From positions 1 through 64,000 of the forward strand of contig JAHQIW010002141.1 in assembly GCA_019055375.1 (NCBI GenBank): a stretch of 64,000 nucleotides of DNA, given 5' to 3'. Position 1 is the first letter of the stretch; the number at the start of each line of letters is the position of its first letter. The position numbers and the translations under genes are program-made. The DNA is from Parelaphostrongylus tenuis (Eukaryota > Nematoda > Chromadorea > Rhabditida > Metastrongylidae). Below are positions 48,858 through 60,360 of this stretch, one piece after another. Under the pieces are notes generated by a model. It was not told where the DNA came from. It ran no database searches and saw only the letters and a program-made list of their open reading frames with translations.

Positions 48858-48975
48858 TGAAAACGGGCTTCGGTAGTGCAATAGTTCAGCACTCACATCC
48901 AAATAGAGTGAAATGTGGATTCAAATCCCATCTGACGCAAATACTTTTGCACATCATTCTTAATCTTTAGGTGTA
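48858..48975 (+). repeat. tRNA-derived SINE (SINE1)
   Basis: GGGCTTCGGTAGTGCAATAG (A-box side), GGATTCAAATCCC (B box) and the tail atctgacgcaaatacttttgc match the family. Confidence 0.6.
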
Positions 48976-49879
48976 TCATAACATCTTACGACTGCTAAAG
49001 ACGGCCCTTAATGCAACACTGTATGTTCTTCGTCGTCGTCTTTTCATAGCGTAGGGGAGTGAGCGCCTCATTATCAGACCACATGACATCTTGGCTCAAA
49101 TAATAATTATGATATAAATATATATACCTCTGTGGTTGATGATGATCCTCAACTGGGCGTCTTATTACAGCGGTTACATAGATGATGCTTGCCTCAGTAC
49201 AAATTCGGATCAATTGAGTCCTCAAAGAAACATTATCATTAATAATTGAGAAATGTCACTCATGAGACTTTATAAGTAATTTTAGCAAGATCAACGCTAA
49301 TGCTTCTAAAGTCTAGCCTTTCTTTATCTTTGTAATAAGGAGTTTTTTAGCAGTTTTTGATTGTTTTCTCTTAATCTCTTAATGTTATTCTAGTCAATCG
49401 ATGGCTTGAAAAATTTTGATTGTGATAGTAAGTTTGTTGTGTGAGAAGATTTCCGTAGTACGTTCCACTCACAAATGAAAGATAATTTTTGCGATGGCAG
49501 TTCACATTTCCTACTTCACTAAGGATTTCTTAGGATTACATGAAAACATTTTGGTTTTCAGGAAATTTTTTGTTAAATAATCTGGGTACCCATTGAAAGA
49601 ACTTTTGTAAAGGTTTTTTTTCAAAGTGACTCACAGCTGTCTTGAAAATTCTTCTTTCGAAACAGTTACTTTTGTATTCAACCTTACTTCAAGTAATGCG
49701 CTCGTGAGCCCTTTTTTTTCTAGGAAGACCTATTCCACTATATTATTAGTAGTCGTTCGGTGTTTTAAAAGTAGAAATTCTAAGACTGAGGCTGGCTTTT
49801 GGGAAGGACATCTTCTGCTTGCTAGCGAAAAAAAAATGATTTTGTTTTACTTTCGCCGCGATCGACTCGTTGTTTCAAT

Positions 49880-50089
49880 TTACAGCGGATTTCCCGAGAA
49901 GTATGTGTTAGATTTTCGATCTAAGAAAGCCTCATTACTACGAAAATTCAAGAAAAAATGGCTACTCTCCAACATGAAAGCTACATTCTTGAGAAAACGC
50001 ATCTCCAATTCTTTCGAAATATAATACTGATATTGTAGCATTTTATTTGTATATTGATCAACTTCAACACCTTGTATCGATAACATCAA
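49880..50089 (-). CDS. Small open frame, uncertain
   Basis: 69 codons from ATG on the minus strand, with VDQYTNKMLQYQYYISKELEMRF and a Phe/Asn-rich end. It ends just left of SD3 B. A longer plus-strand frame (49626-50024) overlaps it, partly inside MITE-like DNA; the minus frame looks slightly more protein-like. Neither has splice or homology support. Confidence 0.2.
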   Translation of the reverse strand: MMLSIQGVEVDQYTNKMLQYQYYISKELEMRFLKNVAFMLESSHFFLNFRSNEAFLDRKSNTYFSGNPL

Positions 50090-50116
50090 GCAAAAACAAT
50101 CTGGAAGAGGTTTGTA

Positions 50117-50560
50117 TCGTTTTGGTTTTTAAGATAATTTTATCAATGATTGCACGATTTTGATATCGTTCATTTGTACATTTTCTTACGAACATTTTGG
50201 TATACAAGCTACCTGTACTTGCTTCAAGATAGAGGTGTTTTGGGAGCGAATTTGCTTGCTGCTCATGTACGAATGGCGCGGAGGAAAAAGGCTAGTGAAG
50301 CGGCGCGCAAGATTGATGGAATTCGGAGCGATGATACGGTTGCAGAAAAGGCGGCTAGGAAGTGGTTCGCGAATTTCAAAGGCGGAGTGAATAGTCTGGA
50401 GGATCAGCCACGCTCGGGCCGTCCACAAAAAGTTGAATGACAACTCTCCTTGAGATGGTCGAAGAGAATCCTCGAATGACATGCCGGATGCTAGCTGAAG
50501 AGTTCAATTGTTGTTTCAAGACCGTCGCCTCCATTCTGATCTTTTACCCGAGAAGTAGCA
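50117..50560 (+). mobile_element. Truncated mariner, B copy
   Basis: Frame 50150-50440 encodes the same HTH region as 29829-30119 (AARKIDGIRSDD, SLEDQPRSGRP). It has the same C-terminal truncation and the same frameshift after VE. Confidence 0.85.
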
Positions 50561-50989
50561 GAAGTTATCGAGGTCTATGGCGAATGCTTTGATAATTAGT
50601 TTTGCGATTCATTTCGGTTATAAGGGAACAAATGAACATTCGACTTCATTCGCTGTAAAAAAGTTTGTCTTAAGAGTGTTAATAATAGTTTGAAGGATTG
50701 AATCTCTAGCTAGACCGCCTAATATATAAGTTCCTTTTTGACGAACTGGTTGTAGAGCGTGATCAAGAAGCGATAAGGCTGTACTTGCCGAAATCTACTA
50801 AGTCATTTATCTTGACCGCTTGCATCTCATTTATGCAGCAACGAATAGCCCTGAGATTTAGCGCATAACAATTGTGATGAGGAATTAAGTGTCTAGGTAA
50901 GCTAGACACCAACACGAGTTTTGAAAACATTCTAGCATCTCCATATTGGATGGGTAAAAGAGGTGGATGTAGACTTATGTGTTGAATCT

Positions 50990-51235
50990 GGTTGCGACAC
51001 GCTTGTGAATGATGGTTCCATCTCGCGCACTGCGCTGACCAAGCTTTTCACTTCTATAGAGTTGGTGAGTTGTACCCGACGTGTGTGAGGATAGCAGCGC
51101 TGATTTGATACATCACTAAAGGCCAATGCGAGTCATTGTAAAGACCAGATATGCATTCAGTCACTTCCAACCATGTTTGATGACGTCCAATGCATGGTGC
51201 ATCCCACTGAGATTGGTTAACGCCAAAAGCTTTAT
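50990..51235 (+). repeat. SINE2 (in SD3 B)
   Basis: Counterpart of 30650-30920. The B box reads GGTTCCATCTCGC here. Confidence 0.65.
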
Positions 51236-51322
51236 TCTCTATAAGTTATATTATTACATCATTCACCATTTACATTACAATGCGGACATATATCAGAGTA
51301 ATTTGATCTATAGTCCTTGCAG

Positions 51323-51538
51323 AGGAATGTTGGATCATTGAGTACAAGCCGTCTACCTGTCGAGAGTCCCTTTACAACGGTCTTAAGTAAGTACATGAAT
51401 TAATCTAAATCTCTAAGACTGCTTTAAATTTGCAGAATTCAAGCAGTAAGTTTTCAGAGTGTATTTAGAGCGCGTCCTCTTCGCAGAAGAAGATCTCCAC
51501 CTGTCATCCGTGATCTCAGATTTGAGCCTCTAGACTAG
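51323..51538 (+). CDS. Terminal exons of small basic-tail protein (B copy)
   Basis: Exons 51323-51386 and 51436-51538 have the same lengths and splice sites as in A. Encodes CWIIEYKPSTCRESLYN and FRARPLRRRSPPV, ending in Asp-stop. The differences from A are mostly amino-acid replacements with no stop or indel, so the frame seems constrained or the split is very recent. Confidence 0.5.
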
Positions 51539-51993
51539 AACTGCGTATTAGCGATCAAGCTGAAAAAAAAACGAACCGTCTTCTGCATCGCAAACAACAC
51601 AATCCTGGAGAAGAATTGCATTCTTTTTCATTTTCCGTCTATATTCATATTGTCACTGAAAATCTACATATCAAATCTTCATTTCAGAAGAAGAAATAAA
51701 TGTCAACATGTTGAACTATTTGAAATCCATCCCAATAGAAAATGACTACGGACTGCTTGCCATCGAATTTTAGAGCGGATGAGTATTCCTTCTGGCAGAG
51801 AGTCTTTAGGTGAAGCGCAAGTATAGTAGAGTATTACATGAACTACATATCACCGAGCTATGAATTACTATAAATTGAAATATTGAGCATACGGTGAACC
51901 ACACAAACGATTCATTTAGTCCCATTATTAACGATTTGGTTTGAAACAAGTGAGCAATGAAAATGTTGATAAAAAACAAGCTCACAAATTTTC

Positions 51994-52560
51994 TTAGCCG
52001 CGGCGAGCAAAGTCATATTCTCTCTTATTTTTGCCTTGAGAGGATCTTGAAACTATATGGATTCTGAAGTCAAATGATCAAGGACTGATACAGCAAGGTT
52101 CACGCTCTTACAGCAGTGTACGACTCTCAGCCTGGACTGTACTAACAAAAAAATGAGTGTGCTTTTATTGATGAGTTGAAGAGAAGGTAGTAGAATGCAT
52201 ATCATGCACATACCTAGAGCAATAGCTAATACCTCTTTTAAAATACTGTCAAAATCTTTACCACTCAACTCCTTTAGCCATTTTGAAATCTTGTGTACAA
52301 TCGAAAATCACCAAGTCCGTAACCGACAAGAAATTCGTAGTCGTCTCACGCAGAAGACAATTGGATATTGAGCATTCGGGTGCAATTCGTTGATCATTAC
52401 TGCCATGATGTTCCAAATAAGAACAATGAAGAAGTTCTTTCAATTATTTATAAAAGTGATTGAATTTAAATTTCAGAAGAAGAAATAAAGCCATGAGGTT
52501 TCAAATCACCTTATCTTACGCTTTACTCTTTGCCAGAAAGTGATGCAAGTCAGCGAGCAT
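51994..52560 (-). CDS. Small four-exon gene (B copy)
   Basis: Exons 52527-52560, 52350-52399, 52214-52271 and 51994-52052, same sizes and phases as A. Changes include MLADLHHF for MLAELHYF and Val for Ile before the first Cys. Confidence 0.45.
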
Positions 52561-54058
52561 CAGGTTGAAAACTCGTGAAGATCACGTTAATGCATGTATC
52601 AATTAGGAAACTATTCATTTTCTCGCAGGAAATGGACAACGTATTCCTACACAGGCAACGTCAATAGTGAACTCAAGTTTCTGTTGAACTACGTTCAGCA
52701 TAGTTGCATCAGATGGTCATTTTTCGTCATGAATAAAGTGCAAACTTTAGAACTCAATGTCTTCTAGACTTTTAGCTCACACGAAAACAATAATGATGAT
52801 TATGCGGTTATTACTCTGACGTCTTCACTTTTCTTAGAAGAGATGATTTGAGTCGGTTATCCAGTCGTTTATCCTCGTGCTGGCGTCTGTAATAGCTCAA
52901 GTCTTTAATGGAACCTGCTCGAACGAAGTAATCTCACTCTGCGGTTAGCTGGAGTCTGGATAGTCTCCTGAATAATCGACTTGCATAATAGGCTTTGAGG
53001 AAGATGACAACGTCAAAATGCTAGACGATCTACATCATCATCCATATCGTATCGTATCCATATCTCGTACTTCGCATCTCGTATCCATACACCGTTTGCC
53101 GGATATAAAATATGGATGTAACTGTGAAGTTAGCAATATATGCGTTGCCAGGCAATCGTCGTGTACTTTCCTAATTTCCATGAACACATAAACACATGAA
53201 AAATATCGATTTAAACAAGCAGAAAGTCTTGAAGACATCTACTTATGGACGATGGGCCTAGGACTAAGGTGAACGTGCGTCGTCGCATACTATACCATCA
53301 TTTGAATTGACTACATTCAGCTTACAAATAGCTGTTCCAACATGAGAAACCGGAATGCATCCAACGAGGTACTATAATAATACCTAATGACGTTCGTCGA
53401 GAACAAAACAAAACATGAAATCTCCAGTTCGATCAGATCAGAGATAGCGTAAACACTCTTGAGGCATGAAGGTTATGACTCTCGAGACTCTCGACGTTGA
53501 TTATCTCCCAGACAAATATGAGATCAATCTGATACTATTTATTGACTCCGGGAGAGATGAATGATTGGTGAGCCATGAACAAAGACGCCCATCGACCCTG
53601 TCACCAGTCACCTCGAATCCTCATCACTGCACCACATGCGCTCCTCCTTTGTCCTTATAACTTGATAATACATTTTACGCCTTTCATAAGACCTATTAGT
53701 CAAATTCAGTCGAAGCCGAATGACTCCATCATCAAGACTTCGACAGACAGAGATTGTTACTATCCTATGTTCTGATTAAAAATTTGCATTGATGGCTTTT
53801 CTTCAAAAACGTTATCTTGTTTGTTCAAAAGGACAATGACTCATTTTTTCTTCGACAAGAGCTATTCGAAATAACATATCTAATCCTATGAAACCTTAAG
53901 AAATTCCATTTGCCTGCATGCAAATATTTTCGTCCATTATCACTGATACCGTTACAACTTTCACTATTTAATTATGAATATTGTGTTCATGGTCCTCCAG
54001 ATCACAGTGATTATTAGCACTGGATCCATTGTCTTCTCAATAATTAAGCACGCTTTAC

Positions 54059-54252
54059 CTTGATAAGTTGTGCCTCTGCTTAAGGCAGATTGCTCCCAAA
54101 AGCATCGTTCGATGTATTAATGATTTTCTTGACGAGAGAGATCTCTTTGTCAAAACCTTCATTCCTCTACAGGTGTTTTGCTGGTGATGACTGACTATAT
54201 CTACTCCCTCGTAATCAAGTAGTTTGAGTGCTATTAAGAAGTCGCAAATCAT
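54059..54252 (-). CDS. First exon of small basic protein (B copy)
   Basis: ATG at 54252, donor gtaaag at 54058; matches 33672-33865. DFLIALKLLDYEGVD replaces DFLVSLKLLTYEGVD. No stop or indel. Confidence 0.45.
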
Positions 54253-54864
54253 ATTTATAAAACAGAGATTGTGAACTCTGGTTCTGTTTCCAACATTCCG
54301 TTATCCATTTACTTCCCATGCTCCTGAAATTCAGTTCAGTTTGATTTAAATCCGTTCTAAATGATAATTGCTTGTGTTGGCAGAAGATTAATCTCACATA
54401 AAATGTATCTGTTGCTGCGCAGAGCATAGTAGCAAGGTGTTCCTAAGAAAATCAGTTCCCCACAAGTGTAAGTCTGCCAACCCGATTGTGTTTTGAAAAC
54501 TGTCGTCCTACTCGTACGCAAGATTCTCTTAATGTTTGGAGTTTTATCGAGGGTTTTGATATCATCCCAGAGCTTCCGCCGTCAAAACTCTATAAAGTTG
54601 TGATTTATGCTACCCCTAGCTGTTTTTTGAATATCAACTTTCTCAAATACTAGGGATTCAGCAACATGGTTGATTTGGCTTTATCTTGAAACGTCTGGAC
54701 TTCATTCAGCTGTTCCCCATTTGACGATGGGTATCGCCGTGACTGATGTTAAAACTTGATCATTGTGGACCTGCGACCCACCTAGCAGAAACCAAAGATT
54801 CAGAGTCCTAAAATAGAGAGAAAGAAGTCTCAAGCACGTAAAATCAATATTTCCCATAGTTGAG

Positions 54865-55136
54865 AATGTTCTGTGGTTGTGTACTCAAATTTAGACCAGT
54901 CGCAACTGCAGCGGAGTCCTCTTTCTGTCCATGATATTTGCACTCTTCCAAGTGGCGCATCTCCAATAAGTGGCCTTGTTGTTGTCATATGTGGTCAATT
55001 TTACCTTGTTGCTTTGCATTGTGCTGGACAGATTCTAATACGATTTTCACCACTGCTATTATAGTAATTGATGTTGCTGCCTATTTCAGCTGTGTACACC
55101 AGTATTCGCTACGTGGTTTTAGACAACGATATGTGA
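54865..55136 (+). pseudogene. Terminal membrane exon pair (B copy, donor lost)
   Basis: First exon open as at 34478 with the ancestral spacing (TLPSGASPISG). The donor GTAAAT of the other two copies is GACAGA here, so splicing to 55090-55136 is lost and the frame reads into the intron to a stop at 55064 (QILIRFSPLLL). Confidence 0.45.
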
Positions 55137-55983
55137 AGTCTGCTAGCCAACTGCATTTGAACAGACTGGCCTACACTGGCAAGCCCTGCCGGTTTTACTA
55201 AGAGCCCATCACTAGAACTCTTAACTCAACGCTGATTGGTGAACTGAGCTTTATAAGCCTCAACTGTAGATGCGGCAGATGAATGTAAGGATGATCATTT
55301 GCTGAGCAGTTCTTAGCGATAAAAATTATCACAAAGAAATTCTGTTCGGATACTGCGGAATTTCATGAATTTTTTCTTACATTTTTCCGATAGGCATGTT
55401 CGTATGCTTTATAGACCAATAAACGTGGGAACATTTTTTTTCTGTACAGAAGCAGTAGAACTTTTTTATGCAGGCTAAAAATTTGCTCTTAGTCACAATG
55501 TGACAGCCAGGCACATGAGACGGATCCCACGTGATTGTAACTGCCATTTGTTCACCATTGTATGGGATTATCGTATCGCCGGAGAAGCCGAAGTTATCGA
55601 AATAATTCTGTGATACTTCTCGTTATTCACACTCTGATTCGACCTCTTAAGGCGAAAACGTTTTATAATTTTTTTTCTCGAGAGTTTTAATAGTTATTCG
55701 ATGGTGTAAATCACGAAATTTCCAATGACGCATATTGTTTTCTAAAAGGCCTCTTTATTGTGCCATGGCAGTGAAAATAAAATCATGTTCCGTAGTCGGG
55801 AGTTTATCACTAGACAAAGCCAGTTCCTTAGATTTTCAGTTGTCATTTGATAGCTTAAATCTCGACGATTTCAAAGTTATACTGGTTTTTTAGAGAACAA
55901 CTTTTTGATGCACTATAACGTTCAAATAAATATTCGGTTTCTCCTCGCTTGCGCTCCTGGCTCTGGTATGCGAGTAGGTTTTC

Positions 55984-56896
55984 TCAACATTGAAACGAAG
56001 TAAAGTTACTTGTTTTTGGAATATAACGGTCACTTGCAAGACCCAGCCTTCTTTTGGTTGGTACATCTGAGTTATCAACTAATTACTAAAACTCGAGAAA
56101 AATCAGAAAACGCGTTTCCAATGAAGAGGTCGGAATAGGGTGCGGATAACGGAAAAGTACCGAACTTTCTTGTACTAATATTGTGTATGGTCGTCGATGC
56201 AGAATATTAGCGAATATTCCCTTTAGTGCTTTACAAAAGTGCCTTTGTAAGGCTTCCTGAACTCCTTGGTGTTCTCATTTTTTGAGAACCTTTTGTTTCA
56301 AGTCATTAGTTTCAGAACTTGGCAATGAGTTCAATGAATAGTGCAGGTAAACGCATAAGGTCACCGCCTTTATCCTTTTACAAGTGTGACACTAATATGA
56401 CGACCCAGCAGGGATGGCGAAGTAGCTGATGGATGGAGGGCCGGATCGAACAACCGGTCAAAAGTGGACTGTGGGATACCTATCATAACTGTGCCGTGAA
56501 GCTAATGTGAAACTATCAAAGGAAAACACAAACGAACTCACCCTCTAGATTTCTGCACAAGGCATAGGTGGAGTCCACAGTAACCTCTCTTTGATCGTGT
56601 TCATCCCTATTGTTATAGTGATAGACAATCTCACCTGGTACAGTTCTCAGCTTTGCTATGTCGTTGGTTGATTGAATATAGGAGTTGCGGTTATCCTGCG
56701 AAGACTGGACGCTGAATGTAAGTTATACCAACCCATCTGCCGAATACCAAAGTGCTCTTAGATTATCTAGAGTACGCACAACTAAACAAAACATTTCATA
56801 GAGTGACTTGATGTTACCATGCCTAAGACCATATCCTGCAGATCTGTATGAGTGTTAAAGAATTCGACATCCATATTTAAGGAGCTCTAGATATCT
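55984..56896 (-). pseudogene. Y gene, B copy (nonsense codon in first visible exon)
   Basis: Exons 56818-56896 (79 bp), 56733-56781, 56542-56711 and 55984-56066 (TGA) mirror the A copy and are phase-consistent throughout, so the 79-bp length is ancestral. At codon 14 of exon 1 this copy reads TAA where A reads TTA, a single-base nonsense change. Other exons are almost identical to A (last exon RRLGLASDRYIPK). It lies downstream of the PLE on the same strand, beyond the hammerhead motif. The protein family is not recognised. Confidence 0.65.
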
Positions 56897-57474
56897 CTGA
56901 TGATCACAAATGAAATCACAAATCTGCATGGTATATAATTATGTGGTCATGGAGACCGGCACACTACGTACAAGGACACCAGTGTTTTTTCATAGTTCAA
57001 CGATGTTTATTTCCAGTTACTGGAATTTCGTATGGCATATTTCGCATTCAGTAGCTTTGTTTCACCATCGTAGATAATTCTATAGGTTTCCTACATAACG
57101 GGAAATTTTTTTTTCAATTCTACAGGTTTTCCCCACTCTCTGGGCTTACTCGAAAATAACATCGGGACAATTAGCCAGTCAGATACGAGGCTAGCACGTG
57201 AACGCTTACTGGTTACTAGTCAATTCACTGCAGCCGCTAGAATAGAATATAAAACACGAGGCATTTTGAAGGTTTCATGTATTGCTTTGAAACACTTTTG
57301 ACATTTTAATGATCCCAGGTCCGACTATCTATTAACCTCGGCAGTAGTATGAATAATTCAGTATCTTCTTCTGTTTAGCCGCTCCGAGGTGTCAGTAGTA
57401 TGATTTATCGAATATCAGCGAAGCATATAACAATACAGTTAATAATGCAGCACGAATATTACAACAGTCGTGGT

Positions 57475-57511
57475 GGCTTACGTTTCGGCAAGTTTCGCCA
57501 TCTTCAGAGCC
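57475..57511 (-). ncRNA. Hammerhead-ribozyme-like motif (PLE type), B copy
   Basis: On the minus strand: GGCT (57511-57508), CTGAAGA, hairpin GGC...GCC, GAAAC, GTA, AGCC (57478-57475). Differs from the A motif by one loop base (gaaactt against gaacctt); all core and stem bases are kept. It lies about 200 bp downstream of the GIY-YIG stop, where PLE terminal repeats normally carry such ribozymes. Confidence 0.72.
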
Positions 57512-57710
57512 TGGAAAGGTCAAATTGATTCGCAAGTTATTAAATCAAAGGCCTTCATAACCCTAGCAGAAAACGTAAGAGATAAATTTTTGGGTCGCAT
57601 AGGAATAACTTCATTTCAAAAACACTCACCTTTTAGATGTTCTAGGTCATTCAATTAATCATTGAAGACCTGTCACTTGGAGTCTATGATAATGTGAGAC
57701 TGTGCCTGGC

Positions 57711-58990
57711 TCAGGTCGGGAATATCAGCCTGAGGTATGGAGCTAGGTCACGCGTTATTATGAGGCATTCCTCTTTTCGGTTCATTTTTTGGCCTTTGCT
57801 ATGTATCCAAAAGGCTTCCAAAGTTTTGCGCGTGGATGTTTTCGATTCCTGTGCAAGGACCGTGAATTTGACGTCAAAATCTGCTCCTTCATGCTTCTGT
57901 TCCTTATGCGTGCCTAGTGGGGTTTTTGGGTCGCAGTTACGTTTCCCAGCTAGGTGCTCTTTTACGCGAATGCAGAGTGGTCTACCCGTTTCGCCAATAT
58001 ATTCATCCACGCATGCCTCGCAAGTAGATTAGGTAAATTGTACCTGACCTCATGCAGTCGCCGTCTCTGCCGTTTGGGCAAACTTTGCAGTCGTTAGTTT
58101 CGCAGAGACGATCATACAGCCGGTTGCGGACTAATTGGCGTTTTAGTGTTTTTGGTGGTATCTCGACTACTGCTACCGAATTATGCAAACCTGCTCTTTT
58201 TAAGCAGCGTTTAATGGCTGCACTCACTTCGTTGGAAATAAAATGACAGGATGAATGGAACTTTATCCTCGCTAGACCTTCCGTGTAGGGGCGCCGACTT
58301 TCCTCTAAATTTAACCCGAGAAGCTCCTATCGTGTTGTAGCCATTAGAGATGCCTATTTTTCGTGCCAAGCTCAGGGACTCTACCTTGGATTCTTTTCCT
58401 GTGCACACATTAGTAGCTGTTTGAAACATGTTTTTTATAAGTGCGCACTTTGTGTGCGAGGGATGGCGGATAGGTAGTGAACCAGGATGTTTTTGTTGCT
58501 TGGTTTCCGATATCACTTTGTGTTGTAGGAGTTTTTAGAGAGGTTAACTTGAACGTTCAAAAATGGAAGCCAATTTGCCTTAGGTTTCTCACGGGTGAAC
58601 GTTATGTACTTTGACTGGCTATTTAACAACTCAAAACATTTGTCCATCTCCTCTTGCGTTGAGCAGACGACAAAACAATCATCTATATACCTACAGTATA
58701 GTAACGGCCGGAGATCGAATATTGGTGCCTCTACTTTAGACATAAAGCTATAACAAGGGTTGGAGCTAGTCGTTGTCTCACTGCGAGTCCTCTGATTTGT
58801 GCGAAATAAATCCCAGACCATCTAAGAAAGAGTAGTTTAGTGATTCTCTTGAGAGGAACCATGATCTGCCGAATGCTGAAGCTATACACATTCGTGGTTT
58901 TTTCGCGCTCCATTAGAAAGAGGCATGCGGCAGCTACGAAAGCTAATATAGTCCAAACTTTATACCAATATTTAGTGATATGGGAGGAGA
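57711..58990 (-). mobile_element. Penelope-like retroelement, 5'-truncated
   Basis: Minus strand, in order. RT motif with IRGLAVRQRLAPTL at about 58.8 kb (normally RGLAMGxxLAP). The catalytic YIDD box in CRYIDDCFVV (58513-58821). The RT thumb with HPSHTKCALIKNMF and SLARKI (58211-58516). A Cys-rich linker CKVCPNGRDGDC (58003-58227). A GIY-YIG endonuclease with YIGETGRPLCIRVKEH (57711-58010). RT plus C-terminal GIY-YIG is diagnostic of Penelope-like elements. Three frameshifts separate the pieces, and the N-terminal half of RT is missing above about 59.0 kb, so it is inactive. Canonical YIDD is kept. Confidence 0.88.
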
Positions 58991-59178
58991 GTTTGTTGTA
59001 GTTCATCATCAGTTGGATGTTGAGACAACGAAAGAACACCTTGAAGACAACACACTCTATCGTCCATCGTTTGATATGGGATTTCAAGAACAATTTCGAA
59101 AATTGAACAAATAATCGGCAAAAATAGCAACCTCATGCTGTTTGAAAACTTTCGCTATTTTTTAAACAAAACTATATC

Positions 59179-59329
59179 CAGCATCGTGTTCCGTCTTATA
59201 CTTGCAACATTAACACCTAAGGGACAACGTGTACCAGCTGAGGTAGACGATGGTTTGAACGCCTTTCTCGCTGCAGGAAAGTTTTCTCCCAAACATTTGG
59301 CAATTATTCGAAACGTTGAGTCTCTGTGA
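59179..59329 (+). CDS. Candidate terminal exon
   Basis: After acceptor aactatatccag, about 49 codons to TGA: RLILATLTPKGQRVPAEVDDG and FLAAGKFSPKHLAIIRN. Coding-like codon use. A frame from ATG at 59135 covers it, but the part before the acceptor looks intronic. Family unknown. It ends 20 bp before the stop of the opposite gene (convergent). Confidence 0.35.
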
Positions 59330-59349
59330 TTTTGATGATTTATTCAGTT

Positions 59350-59703
59350 TTACAAATAGACTTTTGTTACGTAGCAGCAGCGAAAATAAAACTGTGTTTC
59401 ACACTCAATTTTATTCATTCGCTCAGCTGGGGCTTCGTTATGGCTCTTCACGAAAGTTTCATTCTTTAGATAGCCTATGTCTCGACTATTTTGATGTTGT
59501 GATTGGTTTTTTGAAAGGTTGTCATAGAGCGTTGTAAGAGCGAGTAGAAGATCACATTTCACGACTAAAAAGTTATCTCGATGTTTGGACGTCATATGTG
59601 GTTTATTGGCAAAGTTTATATGTGAAAGAATGGAGTTCACGAACAAACCTTGTACAAAGGTTTCTTGATGGAAAGAGCGATTACTTCTCTTGGAATCCTT
59701 CAT
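59350..59703 (-). CDS. Hypothetical 117-codon gene
   Basis: ATG at 59703 to TAA at 59350, and AATAAA on the same strand at about 59340-59345, ten bases past the stop. An upstream in-frame stop just before CTG AAA ATG supports the start. An intron may be removed (donor gtacaa after HQETF, acceptor taactttttag), which also keeps the frame. C-terminal half: DLLLALTTLYDNLSKN and NEAPAERMNKIE. No membrane segment or known domain. Confidence 0.45.
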   Translation of the reverse strand: MKDSKRSNRSFHQETFVQGLFVNSILSHINFANKPHMTSKHRDNFLVVKCDLLLALTTLYDNLSKNQSQHQNSRDIGYLKNETFVKSHNEAPAERMNKIECETQFYFRCCYVTKVYL

Positions 59704-60059
59704 TTTCAGCGGTCAAGTTATCATTGAGCAGGTACCGTTTTACTCTCCATTTCCCTTGGCTGGTATCGTCAATATATCATACCTTTTGTTTCGTGTGTTT
59801 CTTAAGGCGACGCTCAAATTTCAACATATCTCGTCATGAAGAAAACACTCCAAACAAAAGGTACGATATATCGACCTCATGTCCTCTAAAGCTTTTTTGT
59901 GGTCGGGAAAGCCGAACATAATAAAAGAGTATGTTGAGCTGAAGTGTCACCTACAAATTGGTAATGGTTGCACGCGAAACTAAATGTGAACAAGTCTCAA
60001 ACATCAAAAATGTGCGCCCGCCGACGTCCCTGACTGCGGATAATGTAAAATTGCGGGTA

Positions 60060-60360
60060 TCCATCATTTGTATCGGAATGCGAGCATACATCAAAGTAAT
60101 TGGCACTACACTCCTAAAAAAGGAATGTTGAACGAGTGAATACAACTCGTCTCATTGTCGGGAGACCCATAACAATAGTTTTATGAATTTTAGAAAGCAT
60201 GAATACATAATATTAGTCTAAACCTTTACGAGTGCTCTGAATTGGGAAATTCAAGCAGTAAGTTGTCAGAGCATATCATACAGCACGTTCTCAACGATTA
60301 ACAAGATCTCCGCTCGTCATCCATGATCCCAAATCTGCACCTCATCACACTACATAACTG
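60060..60360 (+). pseudogene. Decayed third copy of small basic-tail gene
   Basis: Resembles 30960-31220: atgcgagcatacatcaa, gaatgttgaacgagtgaata, gaaattcaagcagtaag and acaagatctccgctcgtcat follow in order. Both exons carry stops and the splice sites are altered. Adjacent 60400-60780 shows no gene. Confidence 0.6.

Larger units (their letters stand above)
50105..55604. repeat. SD3, B copy, colinear part
   Basis: Same order and orientation as 29790-35236: mariner, SINE2, small genes, X. Continues without a break into Y (55605-57775, minus relative to A) and the PLE. Confidence 0.9.

Noticed and set aside
49626..50024. 132-codon plus-strand frame
   Set aside because: Partly inside MITE-like sequence, Phe/Ser/Lys-rich low complexity and no splice or duplicate support.
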